A DNA stretch of 64,000 nucleotides, from assembly GCF_016711335.1 (NCBI RefSeq), contig NZ_JADJTF010000001.1, positions 1,488,001 to 1,552,000 of the forward strand. Reading direction: 5' to 3'. Below, in pieces: positions 1 to 8,734 of this stretch. This DNA is from Thiofilum sp. (GTDB taxonomy: Bacteria; Pseudomonadota; Gammaproteobacteria; Thiotrichales; Thiotrichaceae). Both the position numbers and the translations under genes were made by a program. The notes below the pieces were generated by a model. The model did not search any database and had not been told where the DNA came from. It saw only the letters and a program-made list of their open reading frames with translations. Every line of letters starts with the position of its first letter. Position 1 is the stretch's first letter.

Positions 1-2
1 AT

Positions 3-776
3 GATTTAGGGGGGTGGCAAAGTGAAGCCCATATTCCTCCTGAGGTGACACAACAATGGCACGAGATTGATATTAAGCAGCAGATTCAAGCGCAACAAAA
101 CCTACCGGTTTGGTTTGTCAATGACGCAACCGCTGCTTGTATGAGTTCCCTAGAGTGTGGGGGTGGTGCACCTTTTAATAATTATTTATATATTTTTGTG
201 GGTACTTTTATTGGTGGGGGGGTGGTGCTTAATCGTACTTTGTTTTTAGGTTCCCATAATAATTCAGGGGCTATTGGTTCTATGCCCTTGCCGACGGGCT
301 TATTCAAAACCCCACACAATGCGCCCGCACAACTGATCAATTGTGCTTCGCGCTATTTGTTAGATGAAGCCTTGCAAGCTTTAGGGCAAAACCCTGAGAA
401 TGTACTGCAACAATTAGCTGAATTACCACCCACACAACTATCTGCTGAGCTGCATACCACCTTCCAGCAGTGGTTAGATCAGGCAGCTACCTGTTTGGCT
501 TATGCCATCTCGGCGGCTGTGAGTGTGATTGATTTTGAAGGCGTGGTGATTGATGGTTTGTTGCCTGCTCCTTTAATTGAGCAGTTAAAGATTAGAATCG
601 AGCAGATCTGGGGCAATATTGATACAGAAGGTTTGGTGCATCCTCAACTGATCGCAGGAACTGTGGGAGGGGAAGCACGAGCCTTAGGGGGTGCATTAGT
701 GCCTTTTTATGTCAATTTTGCGCCCGATAGAGAAGTATTATTACGCACTGAGCGTGAAACTATTTCCTTAGCTTAA
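3..776 (+). CDS. ROK-family protein (sugar kinase or regulator), 5' end cut by window
   Basis: The reading frame is open from base 3, so the gene begins upstream of the window and only about 257 C-terminal residues are visible. The ROK actin-like ATPase fold is shown by a VNDATAA stretch near visible residue 38 (the catalytic or sugar-binding Asp region of ROK proteins) and the following FIGGGVVLN glycine loop. The usual ROK zinc motif with closely spaced cysteines is absent. An HNNSGAIGSMP segment stands where many family members have a GHM-type metal ligand region. ROK proteins are sugar kinases or NagC/Mlc-type repressors. Without the N terminus I cannot see whether a helix-turn-helix is present, so kinase and regulator cannot be separated. 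Confidence 0.75.
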   Translation, partial: DLGGWQSEAHIPPEVTQQWHEIDIKQQIQAQQNLPVWFVNDATAACMSSLECGGGAPFNNYLYIFVGTFIGGGVVLNRTLFLGSHNNSGAIGSMPLPTGLFKTPHNAPAQLINCASRYLLDEALQALGQNPENVLQQLAELPPTQLSAELHTTFQQWLDQAATCLAYAISAAVSVIDFEGVVIDGLLPAPLIEQLKIRIEQIWGNIDTEGLVHPQLIAGTVGGEARALGGALVPFYVNFAPDREVLLRTERETISLA

Positions 777-838
777 ACAACTGATTATCCACAGGAGGAG
801 TGGAAAAAACGCATTACTTTTCACCATAGGATTTTACT

Positions 839-2176
839 ATGCAACATACCACCACACCCGCATCGGATCTGCATCGCATTGTGATTGTAGGCGGTGGTGC
901 GGGAGGCTTAGAGTTAGCGACCTTATTAGGGCGGACTGTAGGTCGACACAATAAAGCCACTATAACCTTAATTGATAAAAATCGTACTCACATCTGGAAA
1001 CCCAAACTGCACGAAATTGCAGCGGGGAGTATGGATATTAATTTGCACCAACTCGATTATTTAGCACAGGCACACTGGAATTATTTCCAATATCGCGTGG
1101 GTGAAATGACCGGATTAGACCGCGAAAACCGTTTAGTGCACTTAGCCCCCTATGTAGATGAAGAGGGTAAACAAGTGACCTCAGAACGTAGTTTTGGTTA
1201 CGACACCTTGGTCATTGCAGTAGGCAGTCGTACTAATGACTTTGGTATTCCGGGGGTTACTGAAAACGCTATTCGTCTTGACACACCCGAACAAGCTGAA
1301 CGTTTCCACCGTAGCCTAGTTAATGCCTGTATTCGTGCTCACGCACAAAACACCCCACTGAAACCCGGACAATTACAAATCGCTATTATTGGCGCGGGTG
1401 CAACTGGGGTGGAGCTGGCGGCTGAGTTACGTCATACCATGCGCGGCATTATAGCCTATGGTTTGGATAAGATTAATCCTGACACTGATGTGGTGCTGAC
1501 CATTATCGAGGCAGGTGAGCGTATTCTGCCGGCTTTACCTGAGCGCTTGGCTAAGTCCGTGACAGATATTTTACAAAAGTTAGACATTAAGCTACGTACC
1601 TCAGCCAAGGTAGTAGAGGTTGCACCCGATGGGGTTAAGCTGGCGGATGGTGCATTTATTCCCGCCGAACTCATTGTCTGGGCGGCGGGAGTACGTGCTC
1701 CGGTGTTTCTACAGCGCTTAGGCTTAGAGGTGAATAAGATTAATCAGTTGGTGGTCAAGCAAACGCTGCAAACCACACAAGATGAAAATATTTTCGCCAT
1801 TGGTGACTGTGCCGCCTGCCCTTGGCCTGAGCAAGGCGCGAATGCATGGATTCCACCTCGTGCTCAAGCGGCGAATCAGCAGGCGTCACACTTAGCTAAG
1901 CAAATTCGGCGTCGTTTAAATGGTCAAGCTTTGGAGCCTTGGACTTATAAAGATTTTGGCTCATTAGTGTCTCTAGGTGAGCATTGGGCAGTCGGTGGTT
2001 TAATGGGTAACCTATCACGCGGTACGTTTTTCATTGATGGTTATATTGCCCGCATTATGTATAACTCATTGTATAAAAAGCACCAGTTAGCACTGCACGG
2101 TTTTTTTAAAGTGGCATTAGATACATTAAGCAACTTTATCCGTCGCACCTCGCGTCCTACGATTAAGTTGCATTAG
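839..2176 (+). CDS. ndh: Type II NADH:quinone oxidoreductase
   Basis: This is a non-proton-pumping NADH dehydrogenase that passes electrons from NADH through FAD to quinone at the inner face of the cytoplasmic membrane. The FAD Rossmann motif GGGAGG is near residue 20, a second nucleotide-binding motif GAGATGVELAAEL is near 185 for NADH, and AIGDC near 320 is the FAD-binding C-terminal motif. The length of 445 residues and the colinear family motifs (HIWKPKLHE, GSLVSLG, ALHGFFK) match E. coli Ndh closely. A DnaA-box-like TTATCCACA lies at 785-793 just upstream. The organism also has the Na+-pumping Nqr (55.9-61.8 kb), so it has two alternative NADH entry points, one energy-conserving and one not. 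Confidence 0.95.
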   Translation: MQHTTTPASDLHRIVIVGGGAGGLELATLLGRTVGRHNKATITLIDKNRTHIWKPKLHEIAAGSMDINLHQLDYLAQAHWNYFQYRVGEMTGLDRENRLVHLAPYVDEEGKQVTSERSFGYDTLVIAVGSRTNDFGIPGVTENAIRLDTPEQAERFHRSLVNACIRAHAQNTPLKPGQLQIAIIGAGATGVELAAELRHTMRGIIAYGLDKINPDTDVVLTIIEAGERILPALPERLAKSVTDILQKLDIKLRTSAKVVEVAPDGVKLADGAFIPAELIVWAAGVRAPVFLQRLGLEVNKINQLVVKQTLQTTQDENIFAIGDCAACPWPEQGANAWIPPRAQAANQQASHLAKQIRRRLNGQALEPWTYKDFGSLVSLGEHWAVGGLMGNLSRGTFFIDGYIARIMYNSLYKKHQLALHGFFKVALDTLSNFIRRTSRPTIKLH

Positions 2177-2265
2177 CCATCTTAATAAAGCCCACTCGTG
2201 GTGAGTGTAGGGTAAGCTTAGATGTTTAGCTTATTAGATGACTAAGCACATACCTAAGTTTATCC

Positions 2266-2769
2266 CTACACCGCGACATTCACTGGAATTATTGCATCAC
2301 CCATGACCTCAACTTCCTGCAAGTTATTACCCGCTCCCCCGCGATCAATCACAATAAAATCACTTTGTTCACCTAGTACCAGTTGAAAGTGATGCCAAGT
2401 ATTTTTAGCTAAATTAATCCCTTGCTGCCCATTAGTGATAAATAATTGTAAATCTTGGGCATAAACCTGCTCACCTGCGGGGGCTACCAGCACTAAAAAC
2501 GGATGCTTATGGGTGGGTAAAAACGCTTGACTACCTAGTGGGTGGCGCTCCATTTTAATAATCTTATGCGGTAAAGGAATGGGATTAGTCCGAAACACAC
2601 TAACGATAGTACGTCCATTTTGCTCATGGGTATCCGCCTTGACTAAATCGTGATAGCGCGTAGTCAATCCCTCATTAATCGGGTAGTGGTAAGCGGTGGC
2701 TAATTCAATAACTTGTCCAAAGGGGGCAAAGTTTTCAGCCGTTAGCGGTTGGGGTGTAAGTACTCGCAT
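2266..2769 (-). CDS. allA: Ureidoglycolate lyase
   Basis: AllA is a cupin-fold enzyme that splits ureidoglycolate into glyoxylate and urea, the last step of the allantoicase route. The 167-residue length, the N-terminal LTAENFAPFGQVIE segment and the C-terminal NTWHHFQLVLGE and DFIVIDRGG motifs are typical of the family. It is divergent from puuE across a 158-bp spacer, which probably holds both promoters. With puuE and alc it completes conversion of allantoin to glyoxylate and two urea. No urease or urate-oxidising gene is in the window. Confidence 0.93.
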   Translation of the reverse strand: MRVLTPQPLTAENFAPFGQVIELATAYHYPINEGLTTRYHDLVKADTHEQNGRTIVSVFRTNPIPLPHKIIKMERHPLGSQAFLPTHKHPFLVLVAPAGEQVYAQDLQLFITNGQQGINLAKNTWHHFQLVLGEQSDFIVIDRGGAGNNLQEVEVMGDAIIPVNVAV

Positions 2770-2927
2770 AGTGATCTTTAAGAAGGTAGCTAAAATACAA
2801 TGATGAGATGCGAACTAAAACTACGTCAATTTTTATTTGTTACACAAGCGGTCAAGTTTTGGTATACACGCTAGTAGTCTAACCTAGACATGATTACACT
2901 AACCAAAAAATAATCGGAGAGACTCTA

Positions 2928-3857
2928 GTGCAATCCTTACTCTATCCGCGTGATTTAAAGGGCTATGGTAATCATCCACCTCAAGCCCAATGGCCCAATA
3001 ACGCCAAAATTGCCGTACAGTTTGTGCTCAATTATGAAGAAGGGGGCGAGAACTGTGTGCTGCATGGCGACGCTGGTTCAGAACAGTTTTTATCCGAGAT
3101 TATTGGTGCAGCCTCCTTTCCCGCTCGGCATTTAAGTATGGAATCGATTTATGAATACGGCTCACGCGTAGGAGTGTGGCGTATTTTAAAAGAATTTGAA
3201 AAGCGCCAATTACCCCTAACCGTATTTGGGGTGTCGATGGCGTTAGAGCGCTCACCAGAGGTTACTCAAGCCTTTGTAGAACTAGGCCATGAAATCGCTT
3301 GTCACGGTTGGCGTTGGATTCATTATCAAAATATCGATGAACAGACCGAGCGTGAGCATATGCTGATCGGTATGGAAATCATTGAACGTATGACCGGACA
3401 ACGCGCTTTAGGTTGGTATACCGGACGCGATTCCCCTAATACACTGCGCTTAGTAGCCGACTATGGTGGGTTTGCTTATAGCTCGGATTATTACGGTGAT
3501 GATTTACCGTTTTGGACCCAAGTCACCAAAACTAATGGCGAGGTTGCGCCACAGCTTATTGTTCCCTATACCTTAGATACTAATGATATGCGCTTTGCAA
3601 CACCGCAGGGTTTTAATACGGGTGAACAGTTTTATCAGTATCTAAAAGACTCCTTTGATGTGTTGTATGCTGAAGGGGAGGATAGTCCTAAGATGCTGTC
3701 GATTGGCATGCATTGTCGTTTATTAGGGCGTCCGGGGCGGATACGCGCTTTGCAGCGCTTTTTAGATTATATCGAGCAATATGATCGAGTGTGGGTGTGC
3801 AAGCGTATTGATATTGCCAACCATTGGCATGCACAGCATCCGTTTCAAAGAACTTAA
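2928..3857 (+). CDS. puuE: Allantoinase, PuuE type (polysaccharide-deacetylase fold)
   Basis: PuuE opens the hydantoin ring of allantoin to give allantoate and is unrelated to the classical AllB amidohydrolase. The 309 residues carry the YPRDLKGYGNHPP start and the NodB-like barrel sequence with EIACHGWRWI and GWYTGRDSPNTLRL, characteristic of this family. Translation probably starts at the GTG at 2928, preceded by a CGGAGAG ribosome site at 2914-2920. A GTATAC-centred palindrome at 2862-2867 in the spacer towards allA could be an operator; no regulator gene is adjacent. Downstream lies a nested palindromic repeat and then alc. Confidence 0.93.
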   Translation: MQSLLYPRDLKGYGNHPPQAQWPNNAKIAVQFVLNYEEGGENCVLHGDAGSEQFLSEIIGAASFPARHLSMESIYEYGSRVGVWRILKEFEKRQLPLTVFGVSMALERSPEVTQAFVELGHEIACHGWRWIHYQNIDEQTEREHMLIGMEIIERMTGQRALGWYTGRDSPNTLRLVADYGGFAYSSDYYGDDLPFWTQVTKTNGEVAPQLIVPYTLDTNDMRFATPQGFNTGEQFYQYLKDSFDVLYAEGEDSPKMLSIGMHCRLLGRPGRIRALQRFLDYIEQYDRVWVCKRIDIANHWHAQHPFQRT

Positions 3858-3880
3858 ATGAACTATAGGTGGTTAAGCCG

Positions 3881-3988
3881 CCTTAGGTAATGGATAGTGT
3901 TTCCAGAGACGCTGTAAATACATCCTTGTACGCTTCAAGGCGGCATCCATGCCGCCTAGACTCTTCCAACACTATTCATTACCTAAGG
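3881..3988. repeat. Nested palindromic repeat element (REP/MITE-like)
   Basis: Arms 3881-3908 and 3961-3988 are 28-bp inverted repeats with four mismatches. Inside them lie a short hairpin TACA-tcct-TGTA (3919-3930) and a 9-bp stem AGGCGGCAT-cc-ATGCCGCCT (3938-3957). This is a hairpin within a hairpin and encodes no protein. Inner sequences of this kind, a small TACA hairpin followed by a GGCGGCAT hairpin, resemble dispersed intergenic palindromes known in many gammaproteobacteria. I see only this copy in the window, so dispersal in the genome is inference. It lies in the puuE-alc spacer and could act as a transcript-stabilising or attenuating structure. Confidence 0.75.
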
Positions 3989-4037
3989 CTTTCAAATACC
4001 GCATGATTCTCTAAAAATTAATATTGGGAGTATTGTT

Positions 4038-5078
4038 ATGGCTTTACCCGGACTAGGCGCACCGATTACTGCTCCTGCTGCTGATTTACCTGATTGGGCT
4101 AAGCGCTCAACTAATCTTGCTAATGCTGCGATTGGCGCTAAAGCATTATTTGCCACCGATGAGTTTTTTGCTCCTTTAGAGCGCATGTTAAATCCAGAGC
4201 CTGCCGTATTTACCCCCGGACTCTATGATGATCACGGTAAATATATGGATGGTTGGGAAACACGGCGCAAACGCACTACAGGTTATGACTGGGCATTAGT
4301 GAAACTAGCGCGTGCAGGTACGATTGAAGGTTTTGATATTGATACCAGTCACTTTACGGGTAATTACGCGCCTGCGGTGTCAATTGAAGCGACTGATTGC
4401 GACAGTGAAGATCTTGAAGCATTAGCAAAGGCTCAGTGGACTACACTGTTGCCCTCTACGTCTTTAAAAGGTAACAGCCATAATCTAATTAAAATCACCC
4501 CTGAGCAAACATGGCGGGTGTTGCGCGTCAATATGTACCCCGATGGTGGCATTGCTCGCTTACGGGTTTATGGCAAACCTATGGGGGTCTTTGACCGCTC
4601 GCAACCCGATACGATTTATGACCTGATTGCGCTCGAAAATGGTGGGCGAGCGGTGGCTTGGAATGACGCGCATTATGGTGAACCCAGTAATATTATTATG
4701 CCCGAACGCGGTATTAATATGGGCGACGGTTGGGAAACACGGCGGCGACGTGAACCGGGGAATGACTGGTGTATTTTGCAATTAGGCGCAACGGGTATAG
4801 TCGAGTCGATTGAGGTGGATACCGCGCATTTTAAAGGTAACTATCCTGATCGTTTTTCCATTCAAGCCGCTCGTATGGAGGGTGGTACAGATCAATCGGT
4901 TATTACCCAAAGTATGTTTTGGGATTATCTCATTCCAGAGCAAAAGTTGACTATGGATGCTATTCATCATTTTAAAGAGCAGATCATAAGCATCGGTGCG
5001 ATTACTCATATTCGCCTCAATATTATTCCCGATGGTGGGATCTCGCGTCTAAGATTATGGGGCAAGGTAGTAAGCTAA
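4038..5078 (+). CDS. alc: Allantoicase
   Basis: Allantoicase hydrolyses allantoate to ureidoglycolate and urea, linking puuE to allA. The 346-residue protein shows the two homologous jelly-roll repeats of the family. The segment DGWETRRKR followed by DTSHFTGNY near residues 70-115 recurs as DGWETRRRR followed by DTAHFKGNY near residues 230-270. Each half ends in an IPDGGISRLR or YPDGGIARLR motif. A GGGAG ribosome site at 4025-4029 fixes the ATG start. It is the downstream member of the puuE-alc unit, although the 180-bp spacer with a strong palindrome may partly uncouple the two. Confidence 0.95.
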   Translation: MALPGLGAPITAPAADLPDWAKRSTNLANAAIGAKALFATDEFFAPLERMLNPEPAVFTPGLYDDHGKYMDGWETRRKRTTGYDWALVKLARAGTIEGFDIDTSHFTGNYAPAVSIEATDCDSEDLEALAKAQWTTLLPSTSLKGNSHNLIKITPEQTWRVLRVNMYPDGGIARLRVYGKPMGVFDRSQPDTIYDLIALENGGRAVAWNDAHYGEPSNIIMPERGINMGDGWETRRRREPGNDWCILQLGATGIVESIEVDTAHFKGNYPDRFSIQAARMEGGTDQSVITQSMFWDYLIPEQKLTMDAIHHFKEQIISIGAITHIRLNIIPDGGISRLRLWGKVVS

Positions 5079-5176
5079 CCTTACGCTCAAAGGTAGTTCA
5101 TCAATAGGCTAGTAATGAAACTTTTTTCCTATAGGCTAGTCTGATCAGTTGCTTACTTAAGACTCTCTCAAGACTC

Positions 5177-5202
5177 ACGCTCACTTCGGTGGGCGTTTTT
5201 TT
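5177..5202 (+). terminator. Rho-independent terminator after alc
   Basis: The stem ACGCTCAC-ttcg-GTGGGCGT (5177-5196, one internal mismatch) with a UUCG tetraloop is followed by a run of T to 5202. It closes the puuE-alc unit about 100 bp after the alc stop. Confidence 0.85.
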
Positions 5203-5269
5203 ATTCTGCACTTGTGGGAAGTGAGTTTTTGCTAGAGGATGTAGCGTCTACGTGATGGAAGAGAACACT

Positions 5270-6178
5270 ATGACTCATAGCATTTTGGATCGGGTCTCAC
5301 CTTATTTATTGTTAATTTTGACTACTTTATTTTGGGCGGGAAATTTTAATTTAGCGCGTGCAGTGAGTACTCAAGTTCCTCCTTTGGGTTTGTCTTATTG
5401 GCGCTGGGCTATTGCTGCTTTAGTGTTATTACCTTTTGTTTGGAAGCATCTAGCTAGCACATGGAATGTGTTTAAGCAACACTGGTTATTAGTAGGTGCA
5501 TTAGCCTTACTAGGCATTACAGGTTTTAATAGTTTGGTCTATCTGGGATTGCAAACCACTACGGCTGTTAATGGAGTACTGATGCAATCAGTATGCCCCA
5601 TCTTTATTATTATTTTAGCTGCATTTTTAGTAGGTGAAAAAGCTACGGCTTTACAATGGTTAGGTATTATTATCTCTTTAATAGGTGTGGTGATTATCTT
5701 AATTCAAGGTGATATTCAAGTACTGAAAACCTTATCTTTTACTAAGGGTGATTTAATTGTTTTATTGGCGGTATTGAGTTGGGCACTGTATACGGTATTA
5801 CTCAGAAAGCTACCTTTGGCACTAAAAGGTCTGCCTATATTAGGCTATACTATAATACTAGGTAGTATGATGATTTTACCTTTATATTTATATGAGACTT
5901 TTTATTTAAATCATCCTATGCCTATTAGTTGGATCAGCATAGGCAGTGTTGCCTATGTCGCAATCTTTCCTTCTTTATTAGCTTATTGGTTTTGGAATTA
6001 TGCGACTGCTAAACTAGGTGCAAGTCGTACTGGTCAGTTTACCCATTTAATTCCTGTATTTGGTTTAACCATAGCAACTTTATTATTAGGTGAGCATCTA
6101 CATGGTTTTCATTGGGTAGGCGGCGCTTTGGTTGCTTTAGGATTGGTATTATCAAATTGGCAGCCTAAAAAATTATAG
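5270..6178 (+). CDS. EamA/DMT-family transporter
   Basis: This is a drug/metabolite transporter of the 10-TM EamA type, a cytoplasmic membrane exporter of small metabolites whose substrate cannot be read from sequence. Two EamA repeats are visible. The first has LILTTLFWAGNFNLARAV and GLSYWRWAIA and ends near residue 150. The second starts at GDLIVLLAVLSWALYTVLLRK and ends with LLGEHLHGFHWVGGALVALG. The frame is open from a GTG at 5252 and an ATG at 5255, but the GGAAGAG at 5257-5263 sits at the correct distance from the ATG at 5270, which I prefer. It stands alone between a terminator and a convergent gene. Confidence 0.88.
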   Translation: MTHSILDRVSPYLLLILTTLFWAGNFNLARAVSTQVPPLGLSYWRWAIAALVLLPFVWKHLASTWNVFKQHWLLVGALALLGITGFNSLVYLGLQTTTAVNGVLMQSVCPIFIIILAAFLVGEKATALQWLGIIISLIGVVIILIQGDIQVLKTLSFTKGDLIVLLAVLSWALYTVLLRKLPLALKGLPILGYTIILGSMMILPLYLYETFYLNHPMPISWISIGSVAYVAIFPSLLAYWFWNYATAKLGASRTGQFTHLIPVFGLTIATLLLGEHLHGFHWVGGALVALGLVLSNWQPKKL

Positions 6179-6218
6179 TAGAGTCGAATACCTTCACAGT
6201 ACTCGACTCTTGGCATAT

Positions 6219-7712
6219 TTAAATAGCGCCACCTTGCTTTAGAATAGGTAAAATATCTGAGTGCCATTTAGTGGCTAGATTAGCTAGATGGTTTTTCATT
6301 GCAATTCCGCTCAAAGTTTCACCCTTATGCGTAATAGTCATTTGCTTGCTTTCTAGTTCTTGGAATACCGCTTGGGCTATTTTAGTAGCATCTTGGGTGT
6401 TTAGTTTGATGGCATTAATATAAAACTGTGCATCAAAGGTTTTAAGTCTAAGACTAGAGCGGCTATGAGGTAGAGCTATCAGCGGCTGATTACGTTTAAT
6501 CATAGCTTGATTAAAACGCATAACTGAATGCGCAGTATTGGCATAGTAAGGCGTAATCATATTAGCCTGATAGAGCTGTAACAGCGCATTTACTGTATCA
6601 CGGCGATTTTTACCATTAGCTAGAGTACTAAATGAGCACACACCTGCTGCTAAATGATCAATTAGGCTACGATATAAATCTTTATTTAGCGCGGGCTTAA
6701 AATTAAAAGCCTCATCATCAAAACGAGCCGGTTTAGCAAGCATCCATTGACTCTCATTAAACCAACGAACACGCGCATTCTGATCTAAGCGTCCAATAAC
6801 GCCACGACTGAAAATATCACGCCTAAAGACGGTGTTTTTAATAATATCTAAATAGAGTTCACGGGTATCATTATCGTGAATTTGAGCAAGTAGTTTATCA
6901 GTGGCGGGTGTAAGTTGGGTACGTATTAATGCATCGGTAGGTACTGCACCCCCTATAAACTCTAGCTTGGCTTGTCTGAGCCAATTAGCAATTTCGGTAA
7001 AATAGAAGGCACGCCAACCTTCATGTAAATACTCATGCACTAAATAATGACGATCTTTAGCAACTAAGCCTTCTAAGCGTTTTTGAATAACAGCTTCATT
7101 AGTGGCAAAGAAACGCGGCTTTACGGTTTGGAGCTGTTGAATTAATTTAACAGACTGATCAAAGCGCTCAAGACTCGATCCACTGAATTGCTTGCTAGTC
7201 GCATAAAGTAGTTTTTGAATAGGCTCTGCCATTGACCATCCGGGTTTGGCATTATAACTATTATAAACTATACCTCCCGCTTTTAAATGACGCTCGCAAA
7301 TATCCACAATATGCTGGCGATTTTCATCGGATACCCAAGTAAAAATTCCATGTAGAGCGATAAAGTCGCAGTCTGGAATGGAATGCGGCTCCGTATTTAA
7401 TTGAGCAAAGCTTTTTTCTAAAAAGGTAATATTAGTTAAACCTGCTTCAGACGCTAGGCTTTGAGCTTGTGCAATATGAGTAGGATTAAAATCGACCGCA
7501 ATAAATTGTGCGTGAGGATAGTTTGCAGCCATCACCAGGCTAGTCATGCCATAGCCGCAGCCTAATTCTAGATAGGTAAAGGGCTTGTCTAGATCTAAGG
7601 TTTGTATGCCATGCGTGGCAGCGCAAAGACTTAAAAAATTGGGTTCTTGTTCACGGTAATAACCCGTAGTGTATTCAACATCAGACTCGTAGCCTTCCAT
7701 CCACGTTTGCAT
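6219..7712 (-). CDS. SAM-dependent methyltransferase with methyltransferase regulatory domain
   Basis: The N-terminal third (about residues 40-190) is a class I methyltransferase: YLELGCGYGMTSL is the SAM-binding motif I, FIAVDFNPTHIAQA the acidic motif II, and DFIALHGIFTWVS motif IV. The remainder, about residues 220-300, resembles the regulatory domain found in a family of roughly 500-residue bacterial methyltransferases (Methyltransf_Reg type), followed by a helical C terminus. The substrate is unknown. It is convergent with the DMT transporter and has no operon partner. The length and two-part structure match that family, but the biological role has not been established. Confidence 0.82.
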   Translation of the reverse strand: MQTWMEGYESDVEYTTGYYREQEPNFLSLCAATHGIQTLDLDKPFTYLELGCGYGMTSLVMAANYPHAQFIAVDFNPTHIAQAQSLASEAGLTNITFLEKSFAQLNTEPHSIPDCDFIALHGIFTWVSDENRQHIVDICERHLKAGGIVYNSYNAKPGWSMAEPIQKLLYATSKQFSGSSLERFDQSVKLIQQLQTVKPRFFATNEAVIQKRLEGLVAKDRHYLVHEYLHEGWRAFYFTEIANWLRQAKLEFIGGAVPTDALIRTQLTPATDKLLAQIHDNDTRELYLDIIKNTVFRRDIFSRGVIGRLDQNARVRWFNESQWMLAKPARFDDEAFNFKPALNKDLYRSLIDHLAAGVCSFSTLANGKNRRDTVNALLQLYQANMITPYYANTAHSVMRFNQAMIKRNQPLIALPHSRSSLRLKTFDAQFYINAIKLNTQDATKIAQAVFQELESKQMTITHKGETLSGIAMKNHLANLATKWHSDILPILKQGGAI

Positions 7713-8044
7713 CGCTGTTACCCCTTAAATCAGCTTGGCTTGGAACAGTACCTAGTGCCGTTGTTATTAGTCATGGTTAGGCACTGCATTATTATAAGAA
7801 TCTATACTATCCGACAAAGTGTAATTTATTGATATTGAGATAACAAGCGACGTTTACGCATCAGGAACCCTCACCATTTGACCATTTAATCCTGAAACCT
7901 CACACCTTAGCTGCTCAAACAGGATAGAAACCCCTGAAGGTGAGTGCGGGTGTGTTAACTTTGCATCGACTCTTAACCCATAGAACTTATGAGGGAATAT
8001 AAGGGGTTACATTCTATTCAATAGTTATATTTCAGGAGGCTTAT
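7713..8044. other. 332-bp intergenic region, no gene recognised
   Basis: This spacer lies upstream of the Ala-Pro repeat gene and behind the start of the methyltransferase gene, so it should hold both promoters. No convincing ORF, tRNA or strong hairpin was seen. A good ribosome site (CAGGAGG, 8033-8039) lies just ahead of the 8045 ATG. I could not pick a confident -35/-10 pair. Confidence 0.6.
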
Positions 8045-8665
8045 ATGGCTATTTCACCACGCACACTGAGTTCATTAATTAGTGTGTTAAGTCGAGCGAC
8101 CGCTGCTACAAATAATAACAATTCTAATGGGGCAGGGTTTAATGGTAATGCGGCGAGTCTTAGGCAATTACAGTCACTATTAGTCAATCTATTGACACAG
8201 TTAATCAATCAAATACGCTCGCAAATATCCACAGCTCCAGCTCCAGCTCCAGCTCCAGCTCCAGCTCCAGCTCCAGCTCCAGCTCCAGCTCCAGCTCCAG
8301 CTCCAGCTCCAGCTCCAGCTCCAGCTCCAGCTCCAGCTCCAGCTCCAGCTCCAGCTCCAGCTCCAGCTCTAACACCGACTCCGGAGCCAAGTCCAGTTCC
8401 AACGCCTACTCCTACGCCAACACCCTATCCGGGAGTGGTTCCAACTGATACCAGCTATACGAATTTAATACCTGTAAAGATTAGCACTACTGCCGATGCA
8501 GATGGTTGGGGATTAGCTTATGGAACAGGAGTGATTAATGGGCAGACTACTTGCCGCGTCATACTGCCTGAAAAAGATGCTTCAGGTAATCAAATCATCT
8601 TAAATGATGGCACAGCAGATGGAGCGCCCCTATATCGTTGTGATGCCATTATTATGACCCAATAA
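8045..8665 (+). CDS. Hypothetical protein with long Ala-Pro repeat linker
   Basis: The family was not recognised. Residues 1-62 form a polar N-terminal segment with an Asn-rich stretch and a Leu/Gln-rich helix (LRQLQSLLVNLLTQLINQI). Residues 63-110 are an uninterrupted (AP)n run followed by a Thr-Pro/Ser-Pro tail to about residue 130. Residues 131-206 form a small domain with two cysteines (TTCRV, YRCDA) that could pair. No clear signal peptide is visible. Such Pro-rich rods usually space a domain away from a surface or partner. The DNA of the rod is a perfect hexanucleotide array, so its length may vary between strains. The gene is monocistronic, with its own ribosome site and terminator. 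Confidence 0.7.
   Translation: MAISPRTLSSLISVLSRATAATNNNNSNGAGFNGNAASLRQLQSLLVNLLTQLINQIRSQISTAPAPAPAPAPAPAPAPAPAPAPAPAPAPAPAPAPAPAPAPAPAPALTPTPEPSPVPTPTPTPTPYPGVVPTDTSYTNLIPVKISTTADADGWGLAYGTGVINGQTTCRVILPEKDASGNQIILNDGTADGAPLYRCDAIIMTQ
8233..8370 (+). repeat. AGCTCC hexanucleotide tandem repeat, 22 perfect copies plus one variant
   Basis: The six-base unit AGCTCC runs without change from 8233 to 8364 (22 copies), and a 23rd unit ends in T instead of C. It encodes the Ala-Pro rod. Since the unit is a multiple of three, slippage changes rod length without breaking the frame. Confidence 0.97.
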
Positions 8666-8700
8666 AACAGTAGTTTTAACCTAGTCGTTATTTCTACCCA

Positions 8701-8734
8701 CAAAGCCTATTGCATGGATAGGCTTTGTTTTTTT
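8701..8734 (+). terminator. Terminator of the Ala-Pro gene, interrupted by the IS
   Basis: The stem AAAGCCTAT (8702-8710) pairs with ATAGGCTTT (8718-8726) around a 7-base loop, followed by GTTTTTTT. The IS begins at once after this T-tract. The same eight bases recur at its other end, so the insertion duplicated part of the T-tract and probably left the terminator functional. Confidence 0.85.

Noticed and set aside
785..793. Single perfect DnaA box TTATCCACA upstream of ndh
   Set aside because: One isolated box is expected by chance in a genome. No second box or AT-rich unwinding stretch lies near it.
8205..8402. Minus-strand ORF of alternating Glu-Leu
   Set aside because: It is the reverse reading of the AGCTCC array; the repeat keeps all frames open. 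No ribosome site or non-repeat domain supports it.
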